Source: CAZKCK01 sp964552325 (GTDB lineage Bacteria > Bacteroidota > Bacteroidia > Bacteroidales > TTA-H9). Taken from it: a stretch of 23,307 bases of DNA. The first letter of the stretch is position 1. Every line of letters begins with the position of its first letter. Positions 14,722-23,078 of this stretch are shown here, piece by piece. The stretch covers positions 1 to 23,307 of the forward strand of contig CAZKHA010000042.1 of assembly GCA_964552325.1 (NCBI GenBank), written 5' to 3'. Position numbers and translations under genes: made by a program. The notes below the pieces were generated by a model. That model did not search any database. It was not told where the DNA came from and worked only from the letters and a program-made list of their open reading frames with translations.

Positions 14722-15774
14722 CTATCGCTTAGCATATTGTCCTTCGTAGTATTTGAGGTAATTGCCTGATGTTACATGATCTAGCCATTCTTGATTAGCT
14801 AAGTACCAATCAATGGTCTTTTCGATTCCTTCTTCAAATTGTAACGAAGGCTTCCAACCAAGGTCGTTTTGAAGCTTGGTAGAATCAATGGCATAACGCA
14901 AATCGTGCCCTGCCCTATCCTTTACATAGGTAATTAGCTTTTCGGAGGTGCCGGTTTCACGGCCCAACTTTTTATCCATTACCTGGCACATCACTTTAAT
15001 CAAATCAATATTCTTCCATTCGTTGTGGCCGCCAATGTTGTAGGTATCCCCATTTTTGGCTTGATGGAAAATAACATCAATTGCCTTGGCGTGGTCTTCA
15101 ACCCATAACCAATCACGAACATTCTCACCCTTTCCATAAACTGGCAAAGGCTTGTTATGCCGTATATTATTGATAAATAATGGGATGAGTTTTTCGGGAA
15201 ATTGAAAAGAGCCATAGTTGTTCGAACAATTTGAAACTACTATTGGTAACCCATAGGTATCAAAATATGCCCGAACAAAATGATCGGAACTAGCTTTTGA
15301 TGCCGAATAGGGGCTATGGGGGTCATAGGAAGTGTCTTCGGTAAAGAAACCCGTTTCGCCCAACGTACCGTAGACTTCATCGGTTGAAACATGGTAAAAG
15401 CGTTTACCCTCAAAATTGCCATTCCAGCTAAACTTAGCTGCATTTAGTAAGTTTACTGTTCCCACTACATTGGTCAAAACAAATTCAAGTGGGTTGGCGA
15501 TACTGCGATCAACATGCGATTCGGCAGCCAAATGAATTACAGCATCAAATTGATGTTTGCCAAAGATTTCGAGCATGGCATTGCCATCTTGTATGTCAGC
15601 TTTTATAAAGCTATAGTTAGGTTTGTCTTCAACATCCTTTAAGTTTTCAAGGTTGCCGGCATAGGTAAGCTTATCAAGGTTATAAATGTGATAATCAGGG
15701 TATTTGTTAACCATAAGCCTAACAAGGTGCGAGCCAATGAAACCAGCTCCGCCCGTAATTACAATCTTTTTCAT
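14722..15774 (-). CDS. rfbB: dTDP-glucose 4,6-dehydratase
   Basis: The product converts dTDP-glucose to dTDP-4-keto-6-deoxyglucose, a branch point for rhamnose and many deoxysugars of surface glycans. The 350-residue short-chain dehydrogenase has the NAD motif GGAGFIG at 8-14, the catalytic triplet T131-D132-E133 in STDEVYG, and Y156-x3-K160 in YSASK, with the NVRDWLWVEDH segment typical of RfbB. rfbA, rfbC and rfbD are not in the window, so the final sugar cannot be predicted. It follows galE with an 18-base gap and ends at the bidirectional terminator. Confidence 0.95.
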   Translation of the reverse strand: MKKIVITGGAGFIGSHLVRLMVNKYPDYHIYNLDKLTYAGNLENLKDVEDKPNYSFIKADIQDGNAMLEIFGKHQFDAVIHLAAESHVDRSIANPLEFVLTNVVGTVNLLNAAKFSWNGNFEGKRFYHVSTDEVYGTLGETGFFTEDTSYDPHSPYSASKASSDHFVRAYFDTYGLPIVVSNCSNNYGSFQFPEKLIPLFINNIRHNKPLPVYGKGENVRDWLWVEDHAKAIDVIFHQAKNGDTYNIGGHNEWKNIDLIKVMCQVMDKKLGRETGTSEKLITYVKDRAGHDLRYAIDSTKLQNDLGWKPSLQFEEGIEKTIDWYLANQEWLDHVTSGNYLKYYEGQYAKR

Positions 15775-15792
15775 ATCAATGGTATTTAATAG

Positions 15793-16821
15793 TTACTTTT
15801 TTTCGCGTTCAGCCAAAGCCACCTCCCAGTTCCATGCCGAAAGCATCATTTCGTCGGTGGTTGATTTGGCTTTCCAACCAAGTTCATTGTTAGCAAACGA
15901 GGTATCGGCCCAAACTTTTTCAACATCCCCAGGACGCCTATCAACTATAACATAGTTAAGCTTTTGCCCAGATACTTTTTCAAATGATTTTATCACATCT
16001 AAAACACTTAAGCCTGTACCTGTGCCCAGGTTAAACATTTCTAAGGGTTTCTTCATGTTTTGGTTAATCATACGGTTTATGGCAACAACATGGGCCTTTG
16101 CAAGATCCACCACATGGATGTAATCGCGTATGGCTGTGCCATCGGGGGTATTGTAATCGTTGCCAAAAACACGCAATTGTTGACGCTTGCCAATGGCGGT
16201 TTGCGTAATAAAAGGCACCAAATTATTCGGGATGCCTAAGGGCAATTCGCCAATTAAGGCCGATGGATGAGCACCAATTGGGTTAAAATAGCGTAAGGCT
16301 ATTGCACGGAGTTGCGGATAGGCATGCAGCGTATCATGCAGGATTTCCTCGGCTATTTGCTTTGTATTTCCATAAGGCGAAAAAGCTGGTTTTATGGGCG
16401 ATAGCTCACTAACAGGCAATTCGTCGGGTTGGCCATAAACAGTACATGACGACGAAAAAACAACATTCGGTATGCCATGAGCTAACATTCCATCCAAAAT
16501 ATTCATTAACGAAACCAAATTGTTGCGGTAATAGTGCAGGGGTTTATCAACCGATTCGCCAACGGCTTTGTAAGCCGCAAAATGGATGATTCCAGAAATG
16601 CCTTGATTTCGCTCGAAAAACTTGGCCGTCAGTGCTTGGTCAGCCAAGTCAAACTGTTCAAAACCAGGCCTGATACCTGAAATCTTTTCAATATTATCAA
16701 GTACGGCGATGTTGGAATTGGACAAATTATCAACAATAATAACCTCTGCACCAATGGTTTGTAATTCCACTACGGTGTGTGAACCAATAAAGCCGGTTCC
16801 GCCTGTTACCAATATTTTCAT
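15793..16821 (-). CDS. galE: UDP-glucose 4-epimerase
   Basis: GalE interconverts UDP-glucose and UDP-galactose, and in some forms the N-acetylated sugars. The 342-residue protein has GGTGFIG at 7-13, the SSSCTVYG segment at 123-130 and the catalytic Y150-x3-K154 (YGNTK). The later NLGTGTGLSVLDVI and RRPGDVEKVWAD stretches are also typical. It is the first gene of a two-gene unit with rfbB and has a -7 element about 20 bases upstream of the ATG. Confidence 0.95.
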   Translation of the reverse strand: MKILVTGGTGFIGSHTVVELQTIGAEVIIVDNLSNSNIAVLDNIEKISGIRPGFEQFDLADQALTAKFFERNQGISGIIHFAAYKAVGESVDKPLHYYRNNLVSLMNILDGMLAHGIPNVVFSSSCTVYGQPDELPVSELSPIKPAFSPYGNTKQIAEEILHDTLHAYPQLRAIALRYFNPIGAHPSALIGELPLGIPNNLVPFITQTAIGKRQQLRVFGNDYNTPDGTAIRDYIHVVDLAKAHVVAINRMINQNMKKPLEMFNLGTGTGLSVLDVIKSFEKVSGQKLNYVIVDRRPGDVEKVWADTSFANNELGWKAKSTTDEMMLSAWNWEVALAEREKK

Positions 16822-16840
16822 GTATTATTTTTTGCTCTTC

Positions 16841-16848
16841 CAAAGGTA
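16841..16848 (-). promoter_or_regulatory. -7 element for galE-rfbB
   Basis: CAAAGGTA on the plus strand is TACCTTTG on the coding strand, 19 bases ahead of the galE ATG. No upstream TTG at the right distance is visible. Lying between the upstream terminator and galE, it supports a separate galE-rfbB transcript. Confidence 0.55.
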
Positions 16849-16853
16849 TAAAT

Positions 16854-16888
16854 AAAAACAAAAAAACCCTAACATTGCAGCTAGGGTT
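16854..16888 (-). terminator. Terminator after wbpA
   Basis: On the coding strand AACCCTA (16888-16882 read as complement) pairs with TAGGGTT (16871-16865) around a ten-base loop. A T-rich tail continues to about 16854. It starts 20 bases after the wbpA stop and separates the wbp operon from galE. Confidence 0.8.
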
Positions 16889-16907
16889 CTTTCTTTTTTG
16901 CAGAATC

Positions 16908-18203
16908 TTACAAACTCCAATAAGTCATCTCATGGATATTGCCTCTGTAAATACCTTTCACATCCACCATTATGGCTTTTCCATTGGTTATTGAACGGAA
17001 ATAGTCTTCGGTAAGGTTTTTATACTGTACATGGCTAACTGCAACAATTACAGCATCGTAGTTAGTTGCTGGCTTTTCAACCAAATGAAAACCATATTCA
17101 TGGTTTACTTCGTTTGAATTGGCAAAGGCATCTACCACATCCACTTGTACGCCATACGATTTAAGCTCAGAAATGATATCGGGTACCCTTGAGTTGCGTA
17201 TATCGCTAACATCTTCTTTAAACGTAACTCCCATTACCAAAACTTTGCAATTAAGTATATTCTTTCCTGCTGCAATCATTTTTTTAACGGTTTGCTTGGC
17301 TATATAATAACCCATCGAATCGTTTACATAACGTCCGGAGGCAATAACCTGAGCGTGGTAACGGTATTCTCGTGCTTTAAATACCAAGTAATAGGGATCA
17401 ACACCAATGCAGTGACCTCCAACCAGTCCCGGAAAGAATTTCAAGAAATTCCATTTGGTGCCAGCAGCTTCTAAAACTTCATAGGTATTGATACCCATTC
17501 GGTTAAAGATAATTGAAAGTTCGTTCATCAAGGCAATGTTTACATCGCGTTGGGTATTTTCAATAATTTTTGCTGCCTCTGCCACTTTTATTGACGATGC
17601 ACGATGAACACCGGCTTTTATCACCAATTCATAAACTTTTGCAATCTCGTCCAATGATTCGGCATCGCAACCAGACACCACTTTTTTAATGGTTGTAAGG
17701 GTATTTACTTTATCGCCAGGGTTTATGCGTTCGGGTGAGTAGCCCACCTTAAAATCGTTTGGGAATTTCAAACCTGATTCACGCTCAAGGATTGGGATGC
17801 AATCTTCTTCGGTTGCACCGGGGTAAACTGTTGATTCATAGACTACATAATCGCCCTTTTTAAGTATTTTCCCAACGGTTTCCGATGCACGGAGCAACGG
17901 AGTAAGGTCAGGCAGATTATGCGAGTCGATGGGTGTTGGGACGGCTACAATGTGAAATTGAGCTTGTTTAAGGTCTTGAAGGCTGGCGGTAAACAACACA
18001 TCGGTACCTTCAAAGGCTTCTGAGGACAACTCTTCAGAAGGATCGATCTTGTTTTTCATCAAATCTACACGATCTTGGCGGATGTCGAATCCAACAACCT
18101 CCACAAATCTTGCAAATTCAAGTGCTATGGGTAAACCTACATAGCCAAGGCCAATAACAGATAACTTAGCTTCCTTTTTCAGAAGTTTTTCATAAATACG
18201 CAT
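16908..18203 (-). CDS. wbpA: UDP-N-acetyl-D-glucosamine 6-dehydrogenase (WbpA type)
   Basis: The product oxidises the C6 hydroxyl of UDP-GlcNAc to the uronic acid. The 431-residue protein has the Rossmann motif GLGYVGLP at 18-25, the middle segment KVAEAAKIIENTQRDVNIA near 206-224, the catalytic cysteine C265 in GGHCIGVDPYY and a C-terminal UDP-binding domain with GVTFKEDVSDIRNS. The length and the EAAKIIENTQRDVNIAL form point to the WbpA/TviB group acting on N-acetylated substrate, not UDP-glucose dehydrogenase. It is the last gene of the wbpE-D-B-A operon, which supplies the next steps of 2,3-diacetamido sugar synthesis. Confidence 0.9.
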   Translation of the reverse strand: MRIYEKLLKKEAKLSVIGLGYVGLPIALEFARFVEVVGFDIRQDRVDLMKNKIDPSEELSSEAFEGTDVLFTASLQDLKQAQFHIVAVPTPIDSHNLPDLTPLLRASETVGKILKKGDYVVYESTVYPGATEEDCIPILERESGLKFPNDFKVGYSPERINPGDKVNTLTTIKKVVSGCDAESLDEIAKVYELVIKAGVHRASSIKVAEAAKIIENTQRDVNIALMNELSIIFNRMGINTYEVLEAAGTKWNFLKFFPGLVGGHCIGVDPYYLVFKAREYRYHAQVIASGRYVNDSMGYYIAKQTVKKMIAAGKNILNCKVLVMGVTFKEDVSDIRNSRVPDIISELKSYGVQVDVVDAFANSNEVNHEYGFHLVEKPATNYDAVIVAVSHVQYKNLTEDYFRSITNGKAIMVDVKGIYRGNIHEMTYWSL

Positions 18204-18221
18204 ACATGGGTTGATTTTAGG

Positions 18222-19178
18222 TTAACATTTTCTTGATAAAAAAGGATGGTAATCGCCCGTACGACCAACCTCCTTGGTATTTCTTATATGGAATACGGTT
18301 TCAATACTTTGCCTTGCTTCATCAAGGCCAAATCCACCTCCGCTTAGTATATCTTTATATACCATGGTGTGTAAATCAGTAAAACCATCACTAAACTCAA
18401 TACTTTGGCCATCCATAGTTAATGATCGGAAAGTTCGTTGTCCTTTGGCTTTTATCTCGTCGGGAATGCAATTGTAATCGATACTCAAAAACCAACGCAC
18501 CCGTGCTTTTTCAAATCTCAGGTAACCTGCGGCCTTATCTTCATCCATCATGTGGACGATGTTTTCTTGTACGCGGCCAAAAATCCAACCCAACATATCA
18601 AAAAAATGAACACCGATATTGGTGGCCACGCCTCCCGATTTTGAATGGTCGCCTTTCCAGCTAACCTTGTACCAATGTCCTCTTGATGTAATATACGATA
18701 AATCAATATCATATACCTTGTCCTTAGGACCCGTTTCCACTTGGTTCTTTAGGGCTATAATACTTGGATGTAAACGCAATTGCAAGATATTGTAAATACG
18801 TTTTCCACTTTCGCGTTCAATCTCTTGAAGCGCATCAATGTTCCATGGATTTAAAACGATTGGCTTTTCACAAATAGCATGCGCATCGTTGCGAAGGGCT
18901 AATCGAATGTGTGCGTCGTGTAAAAAATTTGGGGAACAGATACTTACGTAATCTATCTTTTGTTCGCCTTTGCGGCGAAGTTTATCCAAATGCCTATCGA
19001 AACGTTCGGCTTCCAGAAAAAAATCAGCCTCTGGAAAATAGGAATCGATAATTCCTACGCTATCTTTAGGATCAAGTGCGGCTACCAGCGTGTTTCCGGT
19101 ATCGCGTATGGCCTTCATGTGCCTTGGAGCTATATAGCCTGCTGCGCCCGTTAGGGCAAAATTCAATTTTGTATCCAT
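18222..19178 (-). CDS. wbpB: UDP-GlcNAcA 3-dehydrogenase (WbpB/WlbA, Gfo/Idh/MocA family)
   Basis: A 318-residue NAD-dependent oxidoreductase that oxidises C3 of UDP-N-acetylglucosaminuronic acid, preparing it for transamination. The Rossmann start GAAGYIAPRH at 11-20, the SICSPNFLH stretch at 79-87, the EKP motif at 104-106 and the substrate-site histidine H191 in ATNIGVHFFDML are as in WlbA of Bordetella and WbpB of Pseudomonas. The DPKDSVGIIDSYFP segment is particularly characteristic of this subgroup. It lies 6 bases after the acetyltransferase gene and 18 before wbpA. Confidence 0.92.
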   Translation of the reverse strand: MDTKLNFALTGAAGYIAPRHMKAIRDTGNTLVAALDPKDSVGIIDSYFPEADFFLEAERFDRHLDKLRRKGEQKIDYVSICSPNFLHDAHIRLALRNDAHAICEKPIVLNPWNIDALQEIERESGKRIYNILQLRLHPSIIALKNQVETGPKDKVYDIDLSYITSRGHWYKVSWKGDHSKSGGVATNIGVHFFDMLGWIFGRVQENIVHMMDEDKAAGYLRFEKARVRWFLSIDYNCIPDEIKAKGQRTFRSLTMDGQSIEFSDGFTDLHTMVYKDILSGGGFGLDEARQSIETVFHIRNTKEVGRTGDYHPFLSRKC

Positions 19179-19184
19179 TAATAA

Positions 19185-19766
19185 CTACTTTACAATTTTT
19201 CGTACTTTTCCTTCCTCAAGCATATAAATTGCTTCACTTTCGGGGCATTGTGCAATCCCCTCGGTATTAAAGTTCAATTTATGCCCATATTCGCTCATCC
19301 ACCCCACTTGTCGTGCTGGGTTTCCAATTACTAGTGCATAGGCTGGAATATTCTTTGTAACCACTGAGCCAGCCCCAATAAAAGCAAACTCGCCAATATC
19401 GTGTCCGCAAACAATGGTTGCATTGGCTCCAATAGAAGCTCCTTTTTTTACAACTGTACGTGCATACTCGCCACGGCGGTTAACTCCACTGCGTGGGTTG
19501 GTTACATTGGTAAACACCATCGAAGGGCCCAAAAAAACATCATCTTCACAAATAACACCGGTATAAATAGATACGTTATTCTGCACTTTTACATTGCGGC
19601 CTAAAACCACTCCAGGGCTTACCACCACGTTTTGCCCAAAATTGCAGTTTTCGCCAATCTCGCAGTTCGACATGATGTGGCTAAAGTGCCAAATCTTAGT
19701 CCCTTTCCCAATTTTACAGCCTTCGTCAACAATGGCTGTTTCATGGGCAAAATATTCTTTTTCCAT
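19185..19766 (-). CDS. wbpD: UDP-3-amino sugar N-acetyltransferase (WbpD/WlbB, left-handed beta-helix)
   Basis: The product acetylates the 3-amino group made by the partner aminotransferase. The 193-residue protein has hexapeptide repeats over about residues 10-150 (for example IGKGTKIWHFSHI, IGENCNFGQNVVV, VKVQNNVSIYTGV). The loop TNPRSGVNRRGEYARTVVK at about 90-108 lies above the helix, as in WbpD/WlbB. The GNPARQVGWMSEYG end is also typical of WbpD/WlbB. It lies between wbpE and wbpB with gaps of 7 and 6 bases. Confidence 0.92.
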   Translation of the reverse strand: MEKEYFAHETAIVDEGCKIGKGTKIWHFSHIMSNCEIGENCNFGQNVVVSPGVVLGRNVKVQNNVSIYTGVICEDDVFLGPSMVFTNVTNPRSGVNRRGEYARTVVKKGASIGANATIVCGHDIGEFAFIGAGSVVTKNIPAYALVIGNPARQVGWMSEYGHKLNFNTEGIAQCPESEAIYMLEEGKVRKIVK

Positions 19767-19773
19767 GTTTCTA

Positions 19774-20904
19774 TTACTTATTAATATATTCCAATACGCT
19801 GTCAGTGATATACTTTAATTGCTCATCGCAGAGTTCAGTATGCATTGGCAACGAGAATACCGAGGCACATAACGCTTCCGTAACTGGAAAATCACCTTCT
19901 TTATAGCGTGGATCCTGATATGCTTTTTGCATGTGCAAGGGAACAGGATAATAAATCATGGCTGGAATATCGCGTTGAGCCAAAAACTCAATAAGCCCTG
20001 CCCTATCAATGCCATTCGACACAATTGTGTATTGATGGAAAACATGGGTTGACTTTTCGTAGCGAACGGGCGTACGCAGTTTTTCGCAGCCGGCAAACGC
20101 TTTATCGTACCATGCTGCGGCTTTGTTACGTGCAGCGGCATACGAGTCAAGATGTTGAAGCTTAATTTTTAAAACGGCTGCTTGAATGGTATCAAGCCGT
20201 GAGTTAACGCCAACATAATCATGATAATACCGCACAAACATACCGTGATTGGCCATGCCCCTTAGCATTTTTGCAAGTTGATCATCATTGGTAAATATGG
20301 CTCCTCCATCGCCGTAACAACCCAGATTTTTGGAGGGGAAAAAGGACGTGCAACCAATATGGCCAATGGTGCCACCTTTTTTGGTCCATCCTTTAACAGA
20401 TGTAAACTCAGCACCTACAGCTTGGCAATTGTCTTCAATAACATAGAGGTTATGCTGCTCAGCAATGTCCATAATAGCATCCATATCAGCACACTGCCCA
20501 AACAAATGTACGGGCACTATGGCCTTGGTTTTGGGGGTAATGGCTTTTTGAATAGCTACTGGGTCTATATTAAAGGTATACGGATCAACATCAACAACTA
20601 CGGGTGTAAGGCCCAGTAAGGCAATAACTTCGGCAGTGGCTATAAATGTAAAGTTGGCTGTAATAACTTCATCACCGGGCTTTAGACCAAGTGCCATCAT
20701 TGCAATCTGTAAGGCATCGGTTCCATTTGCACAGGGTATCACATGCTTTACACCAAGGTAAGTTTCTAAATCGGTTTGAAAAGCTTTAACGCTTGGGCCA
20801 TTGATGAAGGCTGTGGAATCTATAACTTCGTGAATGGCGCTGTCAACTTCCTGTTTAATCTTATCGTATTGACCCTTAAGGTCAACCATTTGTATTTTTT
20901 TCAT
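19774..20904 (-). CDS. wbpE: UDP-3-keto sugar aminotransferase (WbpE/WlbC, DegT/DnrJ/EryC1 family)
   Basis: A PLP-dependent sugar aminotransferase that installs the 3-amino group using glutamate. In 376 residues it shows the N-terminal VDLKGQY, PCANGTDALQIAM at 57-69, the PLP-ring aspartate D158 in IEDNCQAVGA, and the Schiff-base lysine K192 in FFPSKNLGCYGDGG. It also has NSRLDTIQAAVL, typical of the family. Other DegT enzymes act on 4-keto sugars, but co-location with WbpB, WbpD and WbpA points to the 3-position. It is the first gene of the operon, 33 bases after a good promoter. Confidence 0.92.
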   Translation of the reverse strand: MKKIQMVDLKGQYDKIKQEVDSAIHEVIDSTAFINGPSVKAFQTDLETYLGVKHVIPCANGTDALQIAMMALGLKPGDEVITANFTFIATAEVIALLGLTPVVVDVDPYTFNIDPVAIQKAITPKTKAIVPVHLFGQCADMDAIMDIAEQHNLYVIEDNCQAVGAEFTSVKGWTKKGGTIGHIGCTSFFPSKNLGCYGDGGAIFTNDDQLAKMLRGMANHGMFVRYYHDYVGVNSRLDTIQAAVLKIKLQHLDSYAAARNKAAAWYDKAFAGCEKLRTPVRYEKSTHVFHQYTIVSNGIDRAGLIEFLAQRDIPAMIYYPVPLHMQKAYQDPRYKEGDFPVTEALCASVFSLPMHTELCDEQLKYITDSVLEYINK

Positions 20905-20936
20905 TCGTTTTTCGAATCTAATTCATGAATCAGTTG

Positions 20937-20966
20937 CAAATTTAGCCAATATTTATTGTACTACAA
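20937..20966 (-). promoter_or_regulatory. Promoter of the wbpE-D-B-A operon
   Basis: On the coding strand TTG (complement of 20964-20966), a 19-base spacer, and TAAATTTG (complement of 20937-20944) match the phylum consensus. Transcription should start near 20930, giving a leader of about 26 bases. Confidence 0.78.
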
Positions 20967-21017
20967 TATCTCTATAGGCAGTGCAGCAATATTTAACCTA
21001 AACTATACACTTTTGCT

Positions 21018-21025
21018 TACTTTTG
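21018..21025 (+). promoter_or_regulatory. -7 element for the beta-barrel gene and waaA
   Basis: TACTTTTG matches TAnnTTTG, 22 bases ahead of the ATG at 21048. No TTG lies at the usual upstream distance. Confidence 0.5.
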
Positions 21026-21047
21026 CGTTTTGCTTAAAACTCCCCAT

Positions 21048-21812
21048 ATGAAGCAATCATTACTCATCTTGGTTCTAGCCCTAATGTTTGGTTTTCCAGT
21101 AAAATTGATAGCCCAGCAGAATGTAAAAGACTCGGTTATAGATGTAACGATGCTATATCTTGGTGGAGGCATAAGCCTACCCGGTGGCGACCTTGCCGAT
21201 CGATTTGGGTTAACCTTGTCAGCACAGCCAGGTGCTTGGTACAAATCGTCGGGTAACTGGATGTTTAACCTAAATTTTGCCTACCACTTTGGCACCGATG
21301 TAAAAATTACTGATTCGTTGTTTAAATATCTGGAAACCTCGGGAGGTTTTATTATTGATGGAAACGGTTCGCCTACCGATGTGGCTGTTTCAGAACGTGC
21401 TATGAACCTAAGCGTTCAGGTTGGCAAGCTCTTCCCGGCCTTTGGATTAAACCCAAATTCGGGCCTATTTTTTACCGCTGGTGGCGGATACCTTCAACAT
21501 AAAATCCATATTACAGTTCTTGATAATGTTGCACCCCAACTTAATGATGATTACCGTAAAGGCTACGACAGGCTAACCGGTGGCTTTTGCCTAAATCAAA
21601 CCATTGGCTTCCTGAACCTTTCAAATAAAAACGTAGCCAACTTTTTTGTAGCCCTCGAATTTACGGAAGCATTTACAAAATCGCTGCGCGACTATGACTT
21701 CGACCTTATGAAGCCTGATACACAAAGCCGTTTCGATTTGATGTATGGCCTAAAGATAGGCTGGATTTTACCTATTTATGGACGTGCCCCTAAAGAATTC
21801 TATTACTATTAA
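21048..21812 (+). CDS. Predicted outer-membrane beta-barrel protein
   Basis: The 254-residue product has a Sec signal peptide (MKQSLLILVLALMFGFPVKL, cleaved near IAQQ at 22-24). The mature part alternates aromatic and glycine-rich strands, such as NWMFNLNFAYHFGTD and GLFFTAGGGYLQHKIHI. It ends in several tyrosines (KEFYYY), as expected of small outer-membrane barrels. I cannot name a family. ATG 21048 is used rather than in-frame TTG 21030, because the signal peptide begins at the ATG. waaA starts 3 bases after its stop, so the two are co-translated; a role at the outer membrane near LPS assembly is only a contextual guess. Confidence 0.8.
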   Translation: MKQSLLILVLALMFGFPVKLIAQQNVKDSVIDVTMLYLGGGISLPGGDLADRFGLTLSAQPGAWYKSSGNWMFNLNFAYHFGTDVKITDSLFKYLETSGGFIIDGNGSPTDVAVSERAMNLSVQVGKLFPAFGLNPNSGLFFTAGGGYLQHKIHITVLDNVAPQLNDDYRKGYDRLTGGFCLNQTIGFLNLSNKNVANFFVALEFTEAFTKSLRDYDFDLMKPDTQSRFDLMYGLKIGWILPIYGRAPKEFYYY

Positions 21813-21815
21813 CCA

Positions 21816-23078
21816 ATGATAGTGTACAACTTAGGTATTACGATTTATACGCTATTCATCCGGTTAGCATCACTTTTTAATCCCAAGGCCAAACAATGGG
21901 TTGAAGGCAGAAAACAAGTTTGGGAAAAACTCGAAAAAACGTTTGGGAATCCCCAAAAAACGGTTTGGTTCCATTGCGCATCGTTGGGCGAGTTTGAACA
22001 AGGCAGGCCGCTGATTGAAGCTTTTAGGCTTAAGTACCCCAATTACAAAATCCTGCTCACCTTTTTTTCACCCTCGGGTTATGAGATTCGAAAAAACTAC
22101 CCTGGAGCCGATTCCATTTTTTACCTTCCAGCCGACACCGCTTCAAATGCGAAACGATTTATTTCGATTACAAAACCTGATTTGGCCATTTTTGTTAAGT
22201 ATGAGTTTTGGTTCAACTACTTAAAAAGCTTAAATCAAGCCCATATTCCCTTGCTCATTGTGTCAGGCAAGTTTAGGCCAAGCCAACATTTTTTTAAATG
22301 GTACGGCGGCTTCGCACGTAAGGGTTTGACTCATGTTACAAGGTTTTATGTTCAGGATGAGGCTTCTGTGAAATTGTTAGCCAACATTGGCTTAAACAAT
22401 GTAACCAAAAGTGGCGACACCCGCTTTGACCGTGTAGCAAGTATTGCAACGCAGCTTATTGAATTTGAAGAAGTAAAACAATTTTGTGGGTCCTATCCAG
22501 TGCTGGTTTTTGGAAGTACCTGGGCTGCCGACGAAGATGTGTTTTTGCCGTTTTTGCGTACTTGGCACACGAATGCCAAATTTATTATTGCCCCCCACGA
22601 AGTACACCCAGCCCGTATTGAGGCGCTACAGAAAACCATCGGCTTGTCTAGCTGTTTATTTTCAGAGTTAAAACCAAACCAAACCAACCTACCAAACATA
22701 TTAATAATAAACAATATAGGAAAGCTATCGCAGCTTTATAAATACGGAACCTTAGCCTACATTGGAGGTGGGTTTGGGGTTGGGACGCACAACATTTTAG
22801 AAGCCGCCACCTTTGGTTTACCCGTTATTTTTGGCCCCAACCACACCCAATTTGCAGAAACAGTGGAGCTTATTAAAGCAGGTGGGGCGTTTTCCATCAC
22901 TACTGCAGCCCAGTTCAGCCAAGTTGCGGAGATCCTGCTCAGTAATCCTAAAAATTGGAAAACGTGTTCAGAAATCTGCCGCAACTTTGTAAAAAATAAT
23001 CAAGGAGCTAGCAAACTGATTATGCAAGGTATTGATGAGATTTTGAGCGACAATTTTCCTAGTAAACCTATCGTTTAA
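21816..23078 (+). CDS. waaA: 3-deoxy-D-manno-octulosonic acid transferase (Kdo transferase)
   Basis: WaaA adds Kdo from CMP-Kdo to lipid IVA at the inner-membrane face. The 420-residue GT-B enzyme (family GT30) has the N-terminal membrane anchor (about 4-21), the catalytic-base motif HCASLGEFEQ with E59, VKYEFWFNYL near 128-137, VSGKFRPSQ near 149-157, FGSTWAADE near 233-241, APHEVHPAR near 258-266, and the C-terminal GGGFGVGTHNILEAATFGLPVIFGP segment split around 317-341. How many Kdo units it adds cannot be read from sequence. It complements kdsD and lptB at the left of the window. Confidence 0.95.
   Translation: MIVYNLGITIYTLFIRLASLFNPKAKQWVEGRKQVWEKLEKTFGNPQKTVWFHCASLGEFEQGRPLIEAFRLKYPNYKILLTFFSPSGYEIRKNYPGADSIFYLPADTASNAKRFISITKPDLAIFVKYEFWFNYLKSLNQAHIPLLIVSGKFRPSQHFFKWYGGFARKGLTHVTRFYVQDEASVKLLANIGLNNVTKSGDTRFDRVASIATQLIEFEEVKQFCGSYPVLVFGSTWAADEDVFLPFLRTWHTNAKFIIAPHEVHPARIEALQKTIGLSSCLFSELKPNQTNLPNILIINNIGKLSQLYKYGTLAYIGGGFGVGTHNILEAATFGLPVIFGPNHTQFAETVELIKAGGAFSITTAAQFSQVAEILLSNPKNWKTCSEICRNFVKNNQGASKLIMQGIDEILSDNFPSKPIV

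Noticed and set aside
16908..18203. UDP-glucose 6-dehydrogenase as the identity of the nucleotide-sugar dehydrogenase
   Set aside because: The EAAKIIENTQRDVNIAL segment and the operon with WbpB, WbpD and WbpE point to the N-acetylated-substrate group.
20278..20619. Rightward 113-codon frame inside wbpE
   Set aside because: Antisense to the catalytic core of a conserved aminotransferase, with low-complexity Gly and Asn content.
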